Shown: positions 47,602 through 58,892 of the stretch, in pieces | How the letters are laid out: each line of letters opens with the position of its first letter | Position numbering within the stretch: position 1 is the first letter of the stretch | From: Wyeomyia smithii | Taxonomy: Eukaryota; Arthropoda; Insecta; Diptera; Culicidae | Assembly: GCF_029784165.1 (NCBI RefSeq) | Contig: NC_073694.1 | Span: 44,561,639-44,625,638 of the forward strand | Length of the DNA: 64,000 bases | Direction: 5' to 3' | Position numbers and translations under genes: made by a program | Notes under the pieces: model-generated | Told to the model about the DNA's origin: nothing | Database searches by the model: none | What the model saw: only the letters and a program-made list of their open reading frames with translations

Positions 47602-49255
47602 GCGTTGTAACGTCACGAAAAAAGTACAGTTTTTTACTTCATGGGAACTCCTAACATTTAATCAAAGTAATATTTTGTTTTCTCTTTATACTCAAAAATA
47701 CCTTCAATTTGATACTAATAGATCGCAGCTAGGTTGAATACAACTTGAGTTACAACCGGGTTTATTTTGCGTTGTAAAGTCACGAAATTTTTGTTCTTCC
47801 CTTACATAATATTCGTCTATGTTTAAAAACATACTTGATGCGTCTAAATAAGTTCACGTTACATCTGTCATATAACAGAGAATAAATTTTGTAAAATGGA
47901 TTAATGTTTTTAATTATTAAACTGTGGGTCATCCATGAGAAACGTTACATTCTAAAGAAATCTAATATTATTCTGTTATATTATATTACAATGCATTGCG
48001 TGAGGGGGGATTGAAAATTGTCAACTTCTGCGTTACGTAACATGCGAATGTTCCCTAAGAGAAAAACTATTGACGCAAGGTAACCGTATTAAAGAAATGA
48101 ATACTTCGTCCGCATCGCTCAAGCCAATCTTCCGAATGTGATGGTTATCGCAATTACGGGACGTGGCATCACCACATTTAACGATGAGAAGAACATTTTT
48201 TAACTACCAACATCATATCGTGGAATAAGCCAGCTATTTATTTTTGGGGCAAGTCTAGATGAAAAAATCTTCAGCGGCAAAAATGCACTCGATTTTTTTT
48301 GAATAAGTAGTGTGAGTTTTAAAAAAAAAAAAAGCGGCATTTTTGCGTTATTATTATAATTTTTGAAAGGTTTCTTGTATTTATTGGAATTAAGGACACA
48401 TTTGTAAACTTGTTTTTAAAATAAATGCTGAGTTAATTGCTAACGTACTCAGACATTGTGAAAAAACTACAATAAAAATAAATTTAATGTTTTTAATAAT
48501 GTAATTTAATATGTGTTCATATATGTCATGTCATATGTCATATAAGACACTTTTGAGAATATTTATGATACATATGTCACTCATGAAAAGAATTGATTTG
48601 ATCATAACTCACATTCCTTCACTGAAAATCTCCAAGTTTAAGTTTGGTTCTGCATTCCCAAACATTAAACGACAAAGTAAATTTGTTACGTAGTTTATGG
48701 TTAATCCCACAAACCAAGTGCATAAAGTAGAAGTAGAAGTAGAAATATATAAAATCAGATATTGAACTATTTCTTTTGAAAATGTCTAAGAAATATGTGA
48801 TAAATAATGGATATCGACTGATTCATATTTTCGTGACGTTACAACGGAGTGAGAATACCCCTTGCTGAAAAATGAGCGTTGTAACGTCACGAAATATAAA
48901 AGCTTCTCAAATATAGATGTTACCAGTTATAGGCACTCTAAACATGGCAAAATGCTCGAATATTATTTGTTATCGAATCGTGGAAGAAGAAATTGTTATA
49001 AAATTCCAAACAGAGCAGAGTTTTTGACTTTTGTAAGAAAAGTCCCGACACCTCAATTTCTCGCGCGTTGTAACGTCACGCTACATTTTCACTCCCCAGG
49101 GTAATATAAACAAAGTAAACGAATATCTTATACATCATTCTTATAGGAAATTTTGTCTACTTTCCGAATCTGTAATATCAAATGATTTCATGAAAAAAAT
49201 ACAAGTTAGAATTAAAATGATGCCAACAGAATAGTCAAAACGTTGTAACGTCACG
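47602..49255. repeat. Dispersed array of CGTTGTAACGTCACG
   Basis: Five exact copies of this 15-bp word: 47,603-47,617, 48,832-48,846 (inverted), 48,877-48,891, 49,066-49,080 and 49,241-49,255; a sixth with one mismatch at 47,770-47,784, and a shorter part at about 49,451. Spacing is irregular. It includes TGACGT on the other strand, a CRE/ATF half-site. It could be subterminal repeats of a DNA transposon or a set of protein-binding sites. Confidence 0.6.
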
Positions 49256-49284
49256 GTCAATTGTGTCAAATTCAAAAAATCATG

Positions 49285-49367
49285 ACAATTCAATGTTTTG
49301 ACGCAGGACTGCGTCTAATCATAAGAGTGCAGAAGAACTGCAGTCCTGCGTCAAAACATTGAATTGT
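49285..49367. repeat. Perfect 28-bp inverted repeat (hairpin)
   Basis: Arms at 49,285-49,312 and 49,340-49,367 are perfect inverse copies (containing TTTTGACGCAGGACTGC), with a 27-nt loop. It could be a short foldback element, a cruciform, or a hairpin RNA precursor. No flanking duplication was identified. Confidence 0.65.
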
Positions 49368-49689
49368 TAGTGGATAAGATTGTAATAATCATTATTTTTA
49401 AAAATGTTCAAAGATCTATGTTTTATTTTTAAACATTAATTCAAAGCGAGAACGTCACGTCCAATTTCTTATGCTCTTAACTCAGTCAGTCATCAACGGA
49501 TTTCCTTCATTCTTGCAGTAATCGAATGGAAAATTAGTTACGCGTGCACCAAAATGCGAAAAATAGTTATTTTATGATGATAACTATAGCACTATCGAAG
49601 AATAAAGAATCTTGTTTTCAAAGTATACCACGATCAGAGGTCGAATCAAGGTCATAACAATCAAATATAGTTATTTTTTTGGAACCAGT

Positions 49690-49975
49690 ATGATATCCAG
49701 AGGCCGGTTATTGACCCTAGACGCCATTTTGAATTTTAAGGTGGTGACGTTCGGCTTCTGGGAAACAGTCTAAAATGGCCGAATATCACCCAGTATAAAT
49801 ATTTCCGGAATCGAAAAGCCTAGATACGGGAAATCAACTCCAAAACACCCCAAAATGACCAAATACTAAAAGCGGACGCAATTTTTAAATCCATTGTTGC
49901 AAGTTTCGGTTCCTGGAAAACAGAAATAAGAATCATGCCCAAAAGCAGGATATTAAAACCAGAAGCCATTTTGTT
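49690..49975. repeat. Dispersed repeat, copy 3 of 3
   Basis: Contains AAAATGGCCGAATATCACCC and CAAGTTTCGGTTCCTGGAAA, similar to text near 5,600 and 41,460-41,690. Type unknown. Confidence 0.4.
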
Positions 49976-50191
49976 TGTAAAAAACAACATGGATGAACAA
50001 AAATCTATGCATAATAAAATTACGTAATAAACGTACCACGCCTTACTACTATTACTATTACTTGAATGGCTGGCCTTTCCCAAGTATTTCAATTTTTTCT
50101 TCAAATCGTTCAATTCTTATGTATCTCACTCCAGGTACTCTTCACAGTATAAACATCAAACAAATTGTGATATCTATAACATTAGATAAAA

Positions 50192-50939
50192 TTACTCAAA
50201 TCGAACCTGCTTCCGATCACTATCCGGCTGCACAAAACATGGCCTCTTCAATATAGACTTAACTGTACATTCACGGCTTTGCCCTGACTCATCGAGCTCT
50301 TTAATCTCCGCTTCTAGCTCTTCCAAATTAGAAGCGGAATTCGTAACCGCCTGTTGCAGCAACCGTATAGTTTCCTCGTCTGGGGCCAGCTCCAGCTCCA
50401 TTCGATTCAACTCTGTTTCTTTGAGTTGCAGCTTTTCTAGTTCCTTATCAATTTCAGCTATTCTAGGTAAATGGGGGCACCTAACTTGAGGTTGATTGTT
50501 AGAAGCCTGACCTTGACTACCACCATCATCATATGGCTGGTTAAAACGCTTAATTGCAGCTAATGTGGCTTCGATTGAAAAATCGTTCGCAAACTGTGCC
50601 GATAGCGCACAGTAATCTTCGCGATCTTTCCATATTTGAACCCGAACGTTTCGGGCTTCTTCTTGCTTCGTTGCTAATTTTGCGTCCAACTCTTCGCAAA
50701 GATGCTTCCAGCTCTCCATATGATGCTCGAGAATCCATTCCTGGGCTTTTAGCGAGTAGAACTTCTGGAGGTTACGTTCGTATTCATCTCGTAGCTTTTC
50801 AAAATGGTGACGAATTTCCTCCACACACTTCCGCTGTGACAAACTTTCTTTGTTTGCTGTTGAGAGTAGGATAATGAAGACTTATGCTAAGCTGGATCTA
50901 ATAATCACACATCCTACCTGAATCAGAAAAATCTTCCAT
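50192..50939 (-). CDS. Coiled-coil protein with PP1-docking motifs
   Basis: Two exons, 50,939-50,918 and 50,856-50,192, give 228 residues. The 61-bp intron has GTAGGA and CTCAACAG boundaries and joins in phase 1. The start MEDFSDS is the first ATG and lies in exon 1; without the intron the large exon has no ATG near its beginning. Most of the protein (about 15-85 and 130-195) is Glu/Lys/Leu-rich and helical, coiled-coil-like. The C-terminal 22 residues hold SILK (208-211) and KQVRF (223-227), the known SILK and RVxF motif pair that recruits protein phosphatase 1, as in KNL1. The role is thus inferred as a PP1 scaffold or regulator. I do not recognise the family; a kinetochore or centrosome part is one possibility. 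It is surrounded by repeats but has a clean frame. Confidence 0.75.
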
Positions 50940-50999
50940 ATTCAATAGATGAATTGTACCACAAAAATAATAATATCACAAGCACTCCTGCAAAGAGCG

Positions 51000-52269
51000 T
51001 ACAATGAACTGTCAAACTGTAAATCAATGTGTCAATCGTCTTTGTTAGCGCAAGCCTCCTGCTTGCACGAGGTGCATGTCATATTTGATTCTATATTTTT
51101 TGCAAACTAGAATTATGCCGTTCTTTTTTGTATTATTTCAATGAATAACACATTAGCAATAATTAGCAAACACTGCAAACTCGGTTCCCAAGTACACGAT
51201 TGCCTTTTTGAATGTTTTAATGTTGGAATTTGAAATAATTCAGCTCACTTTGTGTTGTAAACTGTGTGTGAAATTAAGCGATTTAACAATCATGCTGAAC
51301 ATTTTCATTTAGTAGACAACCTTCTGCCGTTCAAATTTGGATGGGTTGTATGTCGAATATCGATAGCTATGTGTACGGCTGGTATGAGTAGCCCGCAGTG
51401 CTTTTTCTTTCTCTGTTAACTTACCCGTAATGCGATGCAATTGAAACCGCAATGACCATAAAAATCAGTCATTGCAGGCATTAATCAATGTGATGTAGCC
51501 TAAGTATAGCTTTCAACCGATTGCCTTGTGCAGCAACAAGTGCTGTTTTGCTGTTCGACAGAATTTTCGGAATGTACATTCATAAATAATGTTAACACGT
51601 GTTGGAAGGACCACACACAGATGCCTAATTTGAGTAGCTTCACGTTTTTATGTTCGATCTGCTTTCTGTAGTTAACACTTTATTTCTATTGATCTACTTA
51701 AAAAGCTTTTATGCGTTTGTTGGGAGAGTTTATAGGGATCTGAGAACTTATGGTAAAATCACTCTTTATAGAAAAAGTTGAATCTACTTATTACGTTTGC
51801 TAAGAAACGTTTCCTACGTACTCAAAACGCAAAAAAAATGTTATCTAGGTCGTGATTTACGGACGGTACATCCAACAAACAATTTTGTTGTTTTATAGCT
51901 TGTTAAGCTACTAGACGGCTTTGGCTGAATTGAAACTTAATAAGCTGTTATCCAATATAATTGTTTGCTGGGAATGCATCAAAAACGATGCAAAATTATA
52001 GGTTTTTCAACCTATGGCTCAAAGAATGAAATTTTTTTTGCTTGCAGTGAAAATTGATATTTTTATGAAAAGAACTACTGAAAGAAAAAGCAAACCCTCA
52101 TAATCAATAACCGTAAAGTGTGCCTAACAACTAGTTCGGGATATACTCCCGACTACTTGGGTTATCGTTAAACCATATGGATAATCATCCGTTGATGGTT
52201 ATTGATTATGCGGGTAGCCTCTATCAATCAAAAATTTTGAAATGCAATTTTTACTCGAATATACACTCT
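51000..52269. other. Unassigned intergenic stretch
   Basis: It holds the upstream side of the coiled-coil gene, where a core promoter is expected, but no TATA box or other clear element was seen. Near 51,870-51,972, CCAACAAACAATT and a similar inverse (AATTGTTTGCTGGG) could be a small MITE. Confidence 0.35.
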
Positions 52270-52271
52270 TA

Positions 52272-53191
52272 CAAGGTGAGGATTTTTTTTTTCTCGCTTA
52301 TTTCCGTCGGTCTATTTCCGCCACTGTTGTGGCCAATTACCGACGCCCAGGGAGGCGACTCCACACCCAGGTCCCTAACTCACGACCCGTTTTTTAACAG
52401 ACCGGCGCCAACGGCTTTACTTCCTCATGCGATGGAAGGCGTGATCCCAGAGATTTTTCGCCTCAGAAAATCTCCCGGTGTCGGCTAGGATTGAATCTAG
52501 ACCAGTTGGGTTGGTTGTGAGTGGATCACGCCACCTCACAACCATCGACACCTATGTCGGCGGTGGGATTCGAACCCAGGCGTCGAGCGTGGTTGGTGGA
52601 GACGTTACCAACCACACTAGGCCCCCGCTCGTGAGGTGAGGAATAATTATCCGTGTTTTTTGTTTCAGTGTATAACCAAGATTTGACAGATGATGAAATG
52701 AGTTTACCTATGCAATTTTTTAACCTTGGATGTGTAAACATAACCACGAAATCTCCTTTGAAACAGTGTGCATTAAGTTTCATAATGAAGTCAAGTCAAT
52801 TACGCAGTGCGGTGATCGAGTTGTATAAACAAGGAAAGCGTCCAGTAAGTATCGCTAGTATGTTAAAAATGCCCATACAAACCATTAGAGACGCTAAAAA
52901 ATGATATAATGAGCTGGGAAATTTAGAGGACCGTTCAGGAAGAGGCAGAAAAATAACCGCTAGGACCCCTGGGAACCGGATAATTATTCGTCACCGGATT
53001 AACCGTGATCCTAGAAGGTCAATTCGAAAAATGGCAAAATCAAGGCCAAGGGTGGATATTTCAAGTCCGTGTTGTAAATATTACACACCATGCTATTGCA
53101 TCTACTTTTTATATAAATATGTTGTTGTTTTATATTGAAAGAATAAAGTTATGACTAAAACATTGAACACGGATAATTTTTGCTTACCCTG
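52272..53191 (+). mobile_element. Tc1-like element, internally deleted, split by a SINE
   Basis: Ends beside TA (52,270-52,271 and 53,192-53,193). The left end (CAAGGTGAGGA, resuming after the SINE as ATAATTATCCGTG) resembles the inverse of the right end (CAGGGTAAGC, AAAAATTATCCGTG). A frame from 52,786 codes MKSSQLRSAVIELYKQGKRP and, after a stop at 52,902 in the place of a residue, YNELGNLEDRSGRGRK and NRIIIRHRINRDPRRS: the N-terminal paired-type helix-turn-helix of Tc1 transposases. The catalytic domain is missing, lost by internal deletion. Confidence 0.7.
52283..52633 (-). mobile_element. tRNA-derived SINE, copy 2 (Feilai-like)
   Basis: Inserted in the left end of the Tc1-like element with a 9-bp duplication AGGTGAGGA (52,274-52,282 and 52,634-52,642). 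On the minus strand: A-box-like region about 52,604-52,623, B box GGTTCGAATCC at 52,566-52,576, then a body shared with copy 1 at 11,398-11,675, and a terminal run of A (T on the plus strand). About 351 bp. Made by RNA polymerase III and moved by the machinery of a LINE; which LINE is unknown. Confidence 0.8.
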
Positions 53192-53199
53192 TAGATATG

Positions 53200-53420
53200 T
53201 ATTATCACCGAGCACGGTAAAATAAGTTACCGAGATTTCAACAACTGACATCTCGGTAAAAATCTCGGTAATACATCAAAACACCGAGATTCTGTAAAAG
53301 CAAAAAATCTAAAACCTGTCAAATTTTAACGAGGTTCTCGGTAATGTTTTGCCGAGATACTCGCAAATTTCAACTGTCAACTTATTACAAGAACTTCGGT
53401 AAAATTGATGATTGATGATG
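53200..53420. repeat. TCGGTAA-rich MITE-like repeat
   Basis: Contains many CTCGGTAA or TTACCGAG words in both orientations (for example 53,229, 53,263, 53,274 and 53,338). Probably a small inverted-repeat element. Exact ends were not resolved. Confidence 0.45.
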
Positions 53421-53829
53421 ATTGCAAAAAGTGCCTTGCCCCCCTAAATTGGCGCCTATGTTCGTATCCGGTCCTTTATAAATACAGTTTTTCGAAATAC
53501 GTTTCTATCTCTCACACAGAAGTCCAACTTCAACTGAAGGTGTAAAACAATAGCCAGCTATCGAGCAATAACTTCCATTGAATGAATGTACGTAGTGCGA
53601 GAATTGGCTTGTTTAGCTATATGATTTTTTTATATCATCTGGAAGGGCGGCATTTTCTGAGCAAAATGTGATTTTCAAAAAGTTTATATCGTTGTTCTTC
53701 GATTTTTAACAATGACTACAATTACAGCTCGCCCATAAACCAACTGTCATTGTAGCGATTAAGAGCTAAAAAAAAAGCTCCTAGAGCTCAACAAAAGAGC
53801 TCTTTGTACATACGTCGGCCTAGTAACGG

Positions 53830-54110
53830 GGCACTGTCCGAGTAGATATCATTTGAAGAACATTGGCCGGGTTCAGGATGTTATCTGTCGCTTTTGTAAT
53901 ATGGAAAGCGAGACATCGGAACATCTGCTGTGCAGTTGTGGTGCATGATTTAAACGCAGATCAAGGTTTCTTGGCAGTGGCTGTTTACAGCCCAAAGAGA
54001 TTTGGTCTTTGAATCCTGGGAAGGTGATTGGCTTCATAAACCATTTTTCACCGGACTGGGAGCGTGTCGGTGCAGGTACCTGATCACTCAACAATAGTGG
54101 TCATTGTATT
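53830..54110 (+). pseudogene. Non-LTR retroelement C-terminal zinc-binding tail, copy 1
   Basis: A frame near 53,850 reads HLKNIGRVQ, then CRFCNMESETSEHLLCSC, a C-x2-C...H-x4-C finger found at the C-terminal end of RNase-H-bearing non-LTR elements. A stop follows. An almost identical tail lies at 63,030-63,370. No polymerase precedes it, so it is a 5'-truncated copy. Confidence 0.55.
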
Positions 54111-54119
54111 TTGCAAGGG

Positions 54120-56040
54120 GACACGTATAGCAATTGACTGGGATATATATTACAAAAGTTCACATCAATGGACAACGTAATTCTAATTCCCTAACAAAAA
54201 AAAAAGAGCTATTTTCTATTCTTCATTTAAAAATCGAAGGATAATGATAAAAAAAAAATAAAAAATCACGTTTTGCCCAGAAGATTACACTCTTCTAGCT
54301 GATATATAAAAATCATAAATCCGTGAATAGCTAAACAAACCAATTGCAAGGTTTCATATATAATATTGGGGTGTCAATTCGGCGCATGCCGATAATTCAC
54401 TCCACAAGTACAACTTTGAAACATGATGTACGACAAACTTGCAGTCCTTAAGCAATGCTACATGTTTTTCAAAGAAAGCAGTTTTCTAACTCTTATGCCT
54501 AAAGTGTGATTCAGTGGGCTATTCAGCCAATATACGTGGTTAATACAACAATATTCACCACAAATATTGGCTGAATTTATATGCTGACCAGACGTACCGT
54601 TTTGAGCGGAACAGTACCGTTTTTTACTGTTTTTAACCGTCCCGTCTTTTTATCATTTTGTACCGTTCTCGAATACTCCTTGAAAAAATCTTGAATAGAG
54701 CTTTGCATTTAAATTTTCCTAAATGGAAAATAAGTTTCCAAGCAGCCAGAATTTTTCTATTACTGAGTACGTTCTGTGCCATCCTGACAGTACCGCACCA
54801 CTGGAGGGACATCCCCTATCGAGAATTGATGAAAAAGTCGCGATTGAAAGTTGAGACCATGATAATTGTTAGTCAAAATTTCGATCATCATGTGACAAAT
54901 TTCAGGAACTCATTGCAAAGCAATGAATAATTGATTGTATGCTTTGGTTAGTGAAAATTTTCAAAAATCAATTTTATTTTATTGTTTGTGTAAATTGCAT
55001 ATCCCTGTCACGAACGTCATCCCCATACATTTCGCTTGAAGCCGTTTTTCTCTGGCTCTCTGGCTCGATTACCCGTCAAAAGGCTGTCAGTGCTTGCGAA
55101 ACAGCCGATTAAGCACCGTTCATGCGAGATTAACTGTTGCTGCAAGTGGTGTGAAGAAATGCAAAAAGCGAAAAACGATTGTTTTGTTTTGAACGTTTTA
55201 TGGATTTTGTGCAGGACATAAATGGTCACGTTCAAACATGTTCCAACACGTTCCAGATGGCCCTACATTCAATATAGTTAGAAGCACGCAAAAAATCCGT
55301 ACAGTAACACATGCGGCACAATGAACGGAGCTTATGACCATATTTCCAACAGTAGCGCCATCATCATCGGCGGCGGCTTCAGGAAACTGTTGCCATGACA
55401 TCGGTCTGTTTTTTATCCAGAAAAAATTTAGTCAGCCTATGAATATTGCGCTGAATATGGGCTCTCACACTTTGGGTATATGAGTTAGAGCATTGTACCA
55501 TTCGTCAAACTTGTAGTACTACTGAGGGACTACAAGTTTGTCATATATCGTTTCTCAAAATTGCACTTGTGGAACGAGCTATCGGCAAGCGGCGGAAAAA
55601 CCCCCTTTCCCAATTAGGAGAGCGATACAAAACACGATTTGAGAACTAAGCCTTCAACGATCTGCGGTGGTGTAATCGAAAACGCATCTGACCGGAGATA
55701 GGAAGTTGAGGGTTTAGGTCCCATCCGCTATATTTTTCGCAGTTTTTACATTCATATTTATCAGTTAAATAATATTTTTAGCTTCATCGCGCATTCACTC
55801 CATAAAACCCAATTTTTCAGAATATATGTGGGGTTTTTTCTGTAGATTATTACTTAATAACTTTGCATATTACGATGTAACTTTTTAACAGAAGTTCAGA
55901 CGTAATACATTTCATTCAAATTAAAACAATTAAGAATCAGCCTCCGCAATGCGGCAAATAGGGCAAATATCATAAACATCCAACGAACAATCTGGCAGCA
56001 CAGTTGCTTATGCTACCAACCGCGGTGGTAACCGCTACCA
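54120..56040. other. Unassigned intergenic stretch
   Basis: A GTACCGTTTTGAGCGG word near 54,595 looks like the end of a MITE, but the other end was not found. A 12-bp inverted repeat with an 11-nt loop lies at 55,506-55,540 (CAAACTTGTAGT). A tRNA-like segment near 55,655-55,735 (box-like GGTGTAATCG and GGTTTAGGTCCC) is too diverged for a tRNA call. Confidence 0.4.
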
Positions 56041-56364
56041 GCTAACAATTGCACAAGCTGTCAAAAAGAGAAAACCAAAACATTGTTGCGTTGAACTCGT
56101 GAAAATTTCGCACGCAAAATTTTCACCACATTTTTGTGTTGTGCTATTTATCCTGTTAAAAATTACTGTTTCATTTTCGATAAACGTTCGTATCATCGTG
56201 TCCAATTCATTTTCAAATAAGCACCAGCTAGTTTACGATGACTTGTTTGCTGTTGACTGGCAGAAACGTCTCGTAACATCTGCCCTGCCTTCTTTTTTTG
56301 GCAATCCGCCGACCGTAATCGAAACACGAACGATTCGATTCGCTTATCATCTTCCTTTGCAAGC

Positions 56365-58892
56365 ATGTTAAATTCGGAGGATGAAGCACAACCTAAGCAA
56401 AAACAAGATTGCGATAACAGTATCAGCAATGAGTTTCCGGCTAAACCAATTGCAAGTACAGAAGCCCCAACGGAGGACGAAAATAAGGTGAAAGATCTGC
56501 AATGTGAACTAAAAAGGGTGCGGGAGGAATTCAACCAACAGCGAGCGAAAATGAAGGACCTGTTTTTGGCAAAAGAAGGTGACTGAACAAATTTGAAAGA
56601 TGGGTAAAATTTAACAATTGTTTGATTGGTTACTTGTAGCGGAATGCAAGCGATTTATAAAGGAAGCAGCTATATCTCGGAAGGAACTGGAGGAGGCCAA
56701 ATCGCAAATGATGGTGTTGGAGTACAGTCGGGAAAAGGACCTAGAGGATCAGAACCGCCGTGCACAAGAAGAGATTCATACCCTGCAACAGCTGGTGCAG
56801 GATACAGTTGACGAGTCGACTTTTAGTCACGCGGAAATTCGCCGTTTGGCGGATGAAAACGAGCGCTTACGAACAGAACAACAGGAACTGAAGGAAGCGC
56901 TGGCAGCTGCTCAGCAGGTTAATGTTATTGTATGCTGAACTATTGAAATGGGTACAAATTATCGGTTTGTTACAGGATTCACCTGGACTGGCACCGGTTT
57001 TGAATCAGGCCAAAAAAATAATCCGTAAACTTGGAGCGGCCGATACCGGTAGCCACGATAACCTGGAGGACTCGATGCGGAAGGTAAACAAATATGTACG
57101 TACCAGCCGGAAAGTTTGCTTTTTCTATTGTGTTTCGTTTGTTATTGTAATTTGGGCTTGCATGAAAAGAAACATACCTACAAGTTGAGTTTCGAAATCA
57201 ATTTCAATGTAATTGCTCTCTTGCAGGCTCAGGAAGATGCCGAGGTTTTGCGATCGTTGGTTGTTCCACTGGAAGAGGAAATTAAAACACTTAAGGAAAA
57301 ATTGCGTCGTGCCTACGAAGAAATGGAGTCGCAGCGAGGAAAAGATGCCTCCGTTCAACCGGAATCGGCGCTGGTTGGAATGTTGAAAGAAGCTAAGGGT
57401 GAACCAGATTCTGAGCAGAACAAAGAACCGAGTTCTACACCAGCGAGTTCAACGACCTGCGAGATGTGTCCCAACTACGAAACGAAGTTGGTCCAATGTC
57501 AAGAGCAGATAAACAGTGAAAAGCAAAAAGTACAACAGTTAGAAAAGAGCGTCGAACGGATGAAAGAAGAACTGGCCAAAGAAGGTGCTATGCGTAGTGA
57601 TTTGGAAGCCCAATGGCAGCAGAAACGGGAGGAGCATAAAGCTGAAGTGTTACGACTGAATGAGATAACCGGACGGGCAGAGCAGGAACTGGCCAAGCTG
57701 AGGAAAGGCTACGGCCAGCTGAAGCAGAGCGTCAACGATGAGCTGCAAAAGCTGACAGATGAACGCGAACAGGTAACTGTTGGCACTAAGCAAAAGAAGG
57801 GCTTCATTCTCAAATGTCGAAAGGTTTTAGGTTAAGTCTCATCATCTGTACATTCTCATTTTTTTTTTTTCGAAGGATCAACTTTTTTCCATTTAATTAA
57901 GTTTATAAAGTTTAATTCTCATTTTTTTTTTTCGAAGGATCAACTTTTTTCCATTTAATTAAGTTTATAAAGTTTAATTTTGTTATTTTGGGTTTGGATT
58001 AAATATAATAATATCGTTTGAATAATCAACCATTTCTTAAACGAGCCTTTTTCCCATTCAGGTTTACCGACACCTAGATATGCTTCAGAAAGATAACGAT
58101 TTTCTCTCGGGCAAGTATCTAGAAAACTCAGAAATGCTCAAGGATCAGGAGATTAATCTCCCGCAAAGTATCGACGAGCTGCACGAGCTGGTGCTAACGT
58201 TACACGAAAATCTAATTGTTACTAAGGCGGGCTGCGAGTTTGCTGAACGAAAAACGCTTAGCATGCAAGACGAAGTGGCGTTGCTTCGAGACCAGCAGCA
58301 CTCGCGTGAACGCGATCTGCGTCGAGTCGAGAAAGACTATTCTAACAAGCTAAAGCAAGTGGAAGAACAGTTGGAGCAGCAATATCTACACTATCAACGG
58401 CTGGCCGCACATAAGGAAGATTTAGAGCGAGCCGAGGCGGAAAGTAAACGACAAATTTCCGAACTGCGAATGCAAACAATCGGTCTTCAGGCTACCAACG
58501 AGAAGCTGGATAAGCAGAACGTTGATTTGCGGACTAAAATGAGCGTGCTGCAAGAGGATCTTGCCAACAATGAAGCCGTACAGAAGGATTTCGTTAAATT
58601 GTCTCAATCACTGCAGATGCAGCTGGAGAAGATACGCTCTGCCGATACGCAGGTTCGCTGGCAGGACGAGGACGACGTTGATCAATGTCCCAACTGTCGG
58701 AAGGAATTTACTGTGACGAGGCGAAAACAGCACTGTCGCCACTGCGGCACAATCTACTGTCAACCATGTCTGACCAAGACGGTTCCGACTGGTCCGAGTC
58801 GACGGGCGGCACGTGTTTGCGATGTGTGCCATACGCTGCTAGTGCAGGATACAGCGCCGTACTTCAGCCGGGAACCACCACAGTCGCCATAG
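56365..58892 (+). CDS. Rbpn-5: Rabaptin-5 homologue (Rab GTPase effector)
   Basis: Five exons, 56,365-56,578, 56,640-56,917, 56,976-57,083, 57,227-57,772 and 58,062-58,892, give 658 residues with all junctions GT-AG and in frame. The family binds active Rab5 (and Rab4), helps Rabex-5, and drives early endosome fusion on the cytosolic face. Nearly the whole chain is coiled coil. HELVLTLHENLIVTKAGCEFAE (about 417-440) resembles the conserved family segment. The C-terminal finger (591-638) has eight Cys at C591, 594, 607, 610, 615, 618, 635 and 638, exactly FYVE spacing, with RKQHCRHCG and RVC. The usual WxxD is not clear and RKQHCR replaces R+HHCR, so binding to PI3P is uncertain; insect members are known to carry such a finger. 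AATAAA lies at 59,042. Converges on the USP30 gene. Confidence 0.88.
57852..57980. repeat. ~64-bp tandem duplication in Rabaptin-5 intron 4
   Basis: Two neighbouring copies of a unit containing CGAAGGATCAACTTTTTTCC and AGTTTATAAAGTTTAATT, separated only by their T run. Both lie in the intron 57,773-58,061, away from the splice sites. Confidence 0.8.

Noticed and set aside
50554..50874. Plus-strand frame of 106 residues
   Set aside because: Antisense shadow of the coiled-coil gene.
55655..55735. tRNA-like segment with A-box-like and B-box-like words
   Set aside because: The B box is changed (GGTTTAGGTCCC), no acceptor stem closes and no anticodon arm could be drawn; at most an old SINE scrap.
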